In this document: piece by piece, positions 6,907 through 8,174 of the stretch
Numbering within the stretch: the first letter of the stretch is position 1
Layout of the letters: every line of letters begins with the position of its first letter
DNA from: an uncultured Mucispirillum sp.
GTDB lineage: Bacteria > Chrysiogenota > Deferribacteres > Deferribacterales > Mucispirillaceae
Assembly: GCA_910586745.1 (NCBI GenBank)
Contig: CAJUJZ010000103.1
Span: 1-8,174 of the forward strand
Direction of reading: 5' to 3'
Length of the DNA: 8,174 bases
The notes under the pieces: generated by a model
What the model was told of the DNA's origin: nothing
The model's database searches: none
What the model saw: only the letters and a program-made list of their open reading frames with translations
Program-made: the position numbers and the translations under genes

Positions 6907-6925
6907 AATATTTCATTTTTTGCAA
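6897..6925 (-). promoter_or_regulatory. Sigma70-type promoter for the slipin gene (and possibly coaBC)
   Basis: Reading the minus strand, a -35 hexamer TTGCAA (6925-6920) is followed by exactly 17 bases and a perfect TATAAT (6902-6897), preceded by TGC as an extended -10. Transcription should start near 6890, leaving a leader of about 47 bases before ATG 6843. This is the strongest promoter match in the window. Confidence 0.78.
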
Positions 6926-6945
6926 TTAATATTATTGGGGCAAAT

Positions 6946-7818
6946 ATGACTAAAAGTATGACAGGATTTGGAAAATACAGCAAATCCACAGAAAAATATG
7001 ACATTTCTATTGAAATAAAATCTGTTAACAGCAAATATTTTGATATTAATTTCAGACTGCCAAAATCTGTTTCAGCACTTGAAATTACACTCCGTCATCC
7101 ATTACAGGATATACTTATAAGAGGCAAAATAGATGTGCGTATTGAAATAAATATGCATACTATTATAAAATATCCATCTTTAAATACAGAACTTGTTAAT
7201 GTTTACAGAGAAATTTTTACAAAAATTGCAAAAGAAGCAGATATTGAAGATAAACCAAAACTTGACCATTTTATTAGAATGCCAGATGTGGTGGATTATA
7301 TTAATGATGAATCAATGGAAGAAGAACTTGAAAAAATTACCTATGAAGCTGTTATAGAATGTGCTAAAAAACTAGATGAAATGAGGCAGAAAGAAGGTGT
7401 CGCTTTAGAAAAAGATATTACTGCAAGACTTAATAATTTAGAAAAAAATGTTACTTTAATTGAAAATGCAAAAGAAGATGTTTTTGAAATCTGGAAAAAT
7501 AAATTCATTAAGCGTATGCAGGATATGGGAGTAGATGCAAACTATGAAGAAAGAATTGTACAGGAAGCATCTATTATGGGCGAAAAAGCAGATATTACAG
7601 AAGAAATAACTAGACTAAAATCTCATATTATACAGTTTAAACATATAATAGCAGAAGAATATCCTGTTGGTAAAAAACTTGATTTCTTAAGTCAGGAAAT
7701 ACATAGAGAACTTAATACTATTGCATCTAAAAGCTCTAAACAGGAAATTATCTCTACTGTAGTAGAATCAAAAGCAGAATCAGACAGGATTAGAGAACAG
7801 GTTCAAAATATTATATAA
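6946..7818 (+). CDS. yicC: YicC/YloC family endoribonuclease
   Basis: The 290-residue protein is a full-length YicC/YloC-family member; studied members are metal-dependent endoribonucleases, and E. coli YicC has been linked to turnover of the small RNA RyhB. The N-terminal YicC domain opens with the hallmark SMTGFGK (4-10) and continues with EIKSVNSKYFDINFRLP (23-39) and RGKIDVRIEI (59-68). A helical middle section (about 120-200) leads into the C-terminal DUF1732 region: EERIVQEASIMGEKADITEE (201-220), ITRLKSHIIQF (221-231), VGKKLDFLSQEIHRELNTIA (241-260) and REQVQNI (283-289). All family signatures are intact. ATG 6946 is chosen since the family begins just before SMTGFG; GGGG at 6937-6940 is a modest ribosome site. 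It has its own promoter at 6853-6881. The partners often found downstream (remA, gmk, rpoZ) do not follow within the window. Confidence 0.95.
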   Translation: MTKSMTGFGKYSKSTEKYDISIEIKSVNSKYFDINFRLPKSVSALEITLRHPLQDILIRGKIDVRIEINMHTIIKYPSLNTELVNVYREIFTKIAKEADIEDKPKLDHFIRMPDVVDYINDESMEEELEKITYEAVIECAKKLDEMRQKEGVALEKDITARLNNLEKNVTLIENAKEDVFEIWKNKFIKRMQDMGVDANYEERIVQEASIMGEKADITEEITRLKSHIIQFKHIIAEEYPVGKKLDFLSQEIHRELNTIASKSSKQEIISTVVESKAESDRIREQVQNII

Positions 7819-7832
7819 TCACTTAAAATATA

Positions 7833-7856
7833 TAAGCGGGGAATATACCCTGCTTA
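7833..7856 (+). other. GC-rich stem-loop just after yicC, without a U tract
   Basis: TAAGCGGGG (7833-7841) pairs over nine positions with CCCTGCTTA (7848-7856), with one G-T wobble and a six-base loop AATATA. It begins 15 bases after the yicC stop, as a terminator would, but the bases that follow on the plus strand are A-rich rather than T-rich. It may be a transcript-end stabilising stem, with actual termination at the T-rich tract (7923-7935) further on. Confidence 0.45.
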
Positions 7857-7862
7857 AAATTA

Positions 7863-7935
7863 AAATGCTTTCAATATTATATTAAAACATTCCAGATGGC
7901 AGCATTTAAATTTTATTCTAAATTTTTCTTTTTTT
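7863..7935 (+). terminator. Weak candidate terminator region for yicC
   Basis: AAATGCT (7863-7869) is complementary to AGCATTT (7901-7907) with a long 31-base loop, and a T-rich tract follows at 7923-7935 (five T, C, seven T). The stem is too weak and the loop too long for a convincing intrinsic terminator, but this is the only good T run after yicC on the plus strand. Confidence 0.25.
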
Positions 7936-8024
7936 AACATAATAATAAAATGCAGTAAACTTACCATACTATATAAATAAAATTGCAATAACTAAACTAC
8001 TGATAATGCGATAAGAATGTTTGT

Positions 8025-8063
8025 AAAATTGGTGCAGACATAATTCAAGTATGCACAAATTTT
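8025..8063. repeat. Long imperfect inverted repeat (13 paired of 15)
   Basis: AAAATTGGTGCAGAC (8025-8039) pairs with the sequence at 8049-8063 in 13 of 15 positions, leaving two G/A mismatches and a nine-base loop (8040-8048). The uninterrupted GTGCA/TGCAC core contains most of its G-C pairs. No T run follows directly, so it does not resemble a simple terminator on the plus strand. It could be a structured leader or small RNA, a protein-binding palindrome, or chance in AT-rich DNA. Confidence 0.45.
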
Positions 8064-8156
8064 GAAGTTTAAATCTGATTTAAAAATAAAAACAGATACT
8101 TTTTGGCAAAAAAACTTAAATTAATTTTTATAAATTATTTTTCACAGTGATGTTTC

Positions 8157-8165
8157 TGATATACT
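8157..8165 (+). promoter_or_regulatory. Possible extended -10 promoter reading out of the window
   Basis: TGATATACT matches the extended -10 pattern TGn followed by TATACT (five of six). No good -35 hexamer lies 16-18 bases upstream (that stretch is T-rich), and transcription would start beyond the window end, so the downstream gene is unseen. The call rests on this single short motif. Confidence 0.22.
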
Positions 8166-8174
8166 ATATTTTTT

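Larger units (their letters stand above)
7819..8174. other. Non-coding stretch downstream of yicC
   Basis: No open frame of credible length or start exists on either strand; the longest ATG frames I followed on the plus strand end after about a dozen codons. There is no tRNA-like or rRNA-like sequence and no trace of a decayed gene that I recognise. It holds a GC-rich hairpin just after yicC, an imperfect 15-position stem at 8025-8063, weak A/T inverted repeats, a T-rich tract (7923-7935) that could mark transcript ends, and a possible promoter at the right edge. It probably contains the yicC 3' end and the leader of a gene beyond the window. Confidence 0.6.

Noticed and set aside
7896..7937. 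Short ATG frames in the right-hand non-coding stretch as small genes
   Set aside because: The frames are about 8-13 codons, lack ribosome sites and encode low-complexity Phe/Lys sequence.
7983..8007. TTGCAA with GATAAT as a promoter in the non-coding region
   Set aside because: The spacing between the hexamers is only 13 bases, too short for sigma70 promoters.
8031..8056. tRNA-like segment with TTCAAGT resembling a T loop
   Set aside because: No acceptor stem, anticodon arm or properly spaced D arm could be found around it.
1..8174. A hidden mobile element, defence system or biosynthetic cluster
   Set aside because: All seven genes belong to well-known core families, composition looks uniform, and there are no terminal repeats, integrase or transposase remnants, or spacer arrays.

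Overview
This is a strongly AT-rich window from a bacterial chromosome. It holds seven protein-coding genes, all ordinary core or housekeeping families, plus about 356 bases of non-coding sequence at the right end. I see no phage, transposon, CRISPR, toxin-antitoxin, tRNA or rRNA sequence. Codons are strongly A/T-biased throughout, with no compositional break that would suggest transfer. The organism is probably a low-GC, Gram-negative-type bacterium. An ApbE-type flavin transferase, a slipin and this housekeeping set would fit a low-GC Deferribacterota (Mucispirillum-like) genome, but that is a guess from general knowledge and the window alone cannot settle it.

Left block, plus strand (1-4817): a tightly packed run of the 3' part of an apbE-like gene, maf (dTTP/UTP pyrophosphatase), an acyl-CoA synthetase and priA (replication-restart helicase). 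The first pair overlaps by 14 nt, the second is separated by 15 nt carrying a perfect AGGAGG, and the third overlaps by 1 nt (TAATG). This looks like one transcription unit, although the four products act in unrelated processes: flavinylation, nucleotide-pool cleaning, fatty-acid activation and replication restart.

Middle block, minus strand (4819-6843): a slipin (stomatin/SPFH membrane protein) followed by coaBC, the bifunctional coenzyme A biosynthesis enzyme. A terminator-like hairpin lies between them. coaBC runs head-on into priA with a single base between the two stop codons.

Right block, plus strand (6946-7818): yicC (YicC/YloC-family endoribonuclease), divergent from the slipin gene. 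The 102-bp divergent region holds two good sigma70-type promoters that face each other in exact mirror symmetry, so RNA polymerase probably cannot occupy both at once. After yicC come about 356 bases without a gene but with several inverted repeats and a weak candidate promoter reading out of the window.

The most notable points are the mirror-image face-to-face promoters, a PriA that appears to lack the winged-helix domain, the scattered remains of the widespread yicC-gmk-rpoZ-coaBC-priA neighbourhood, and an ApbE with an eroded HxxDPxTG-type motif. I did not find evidence of a wholly new multi-gene system.
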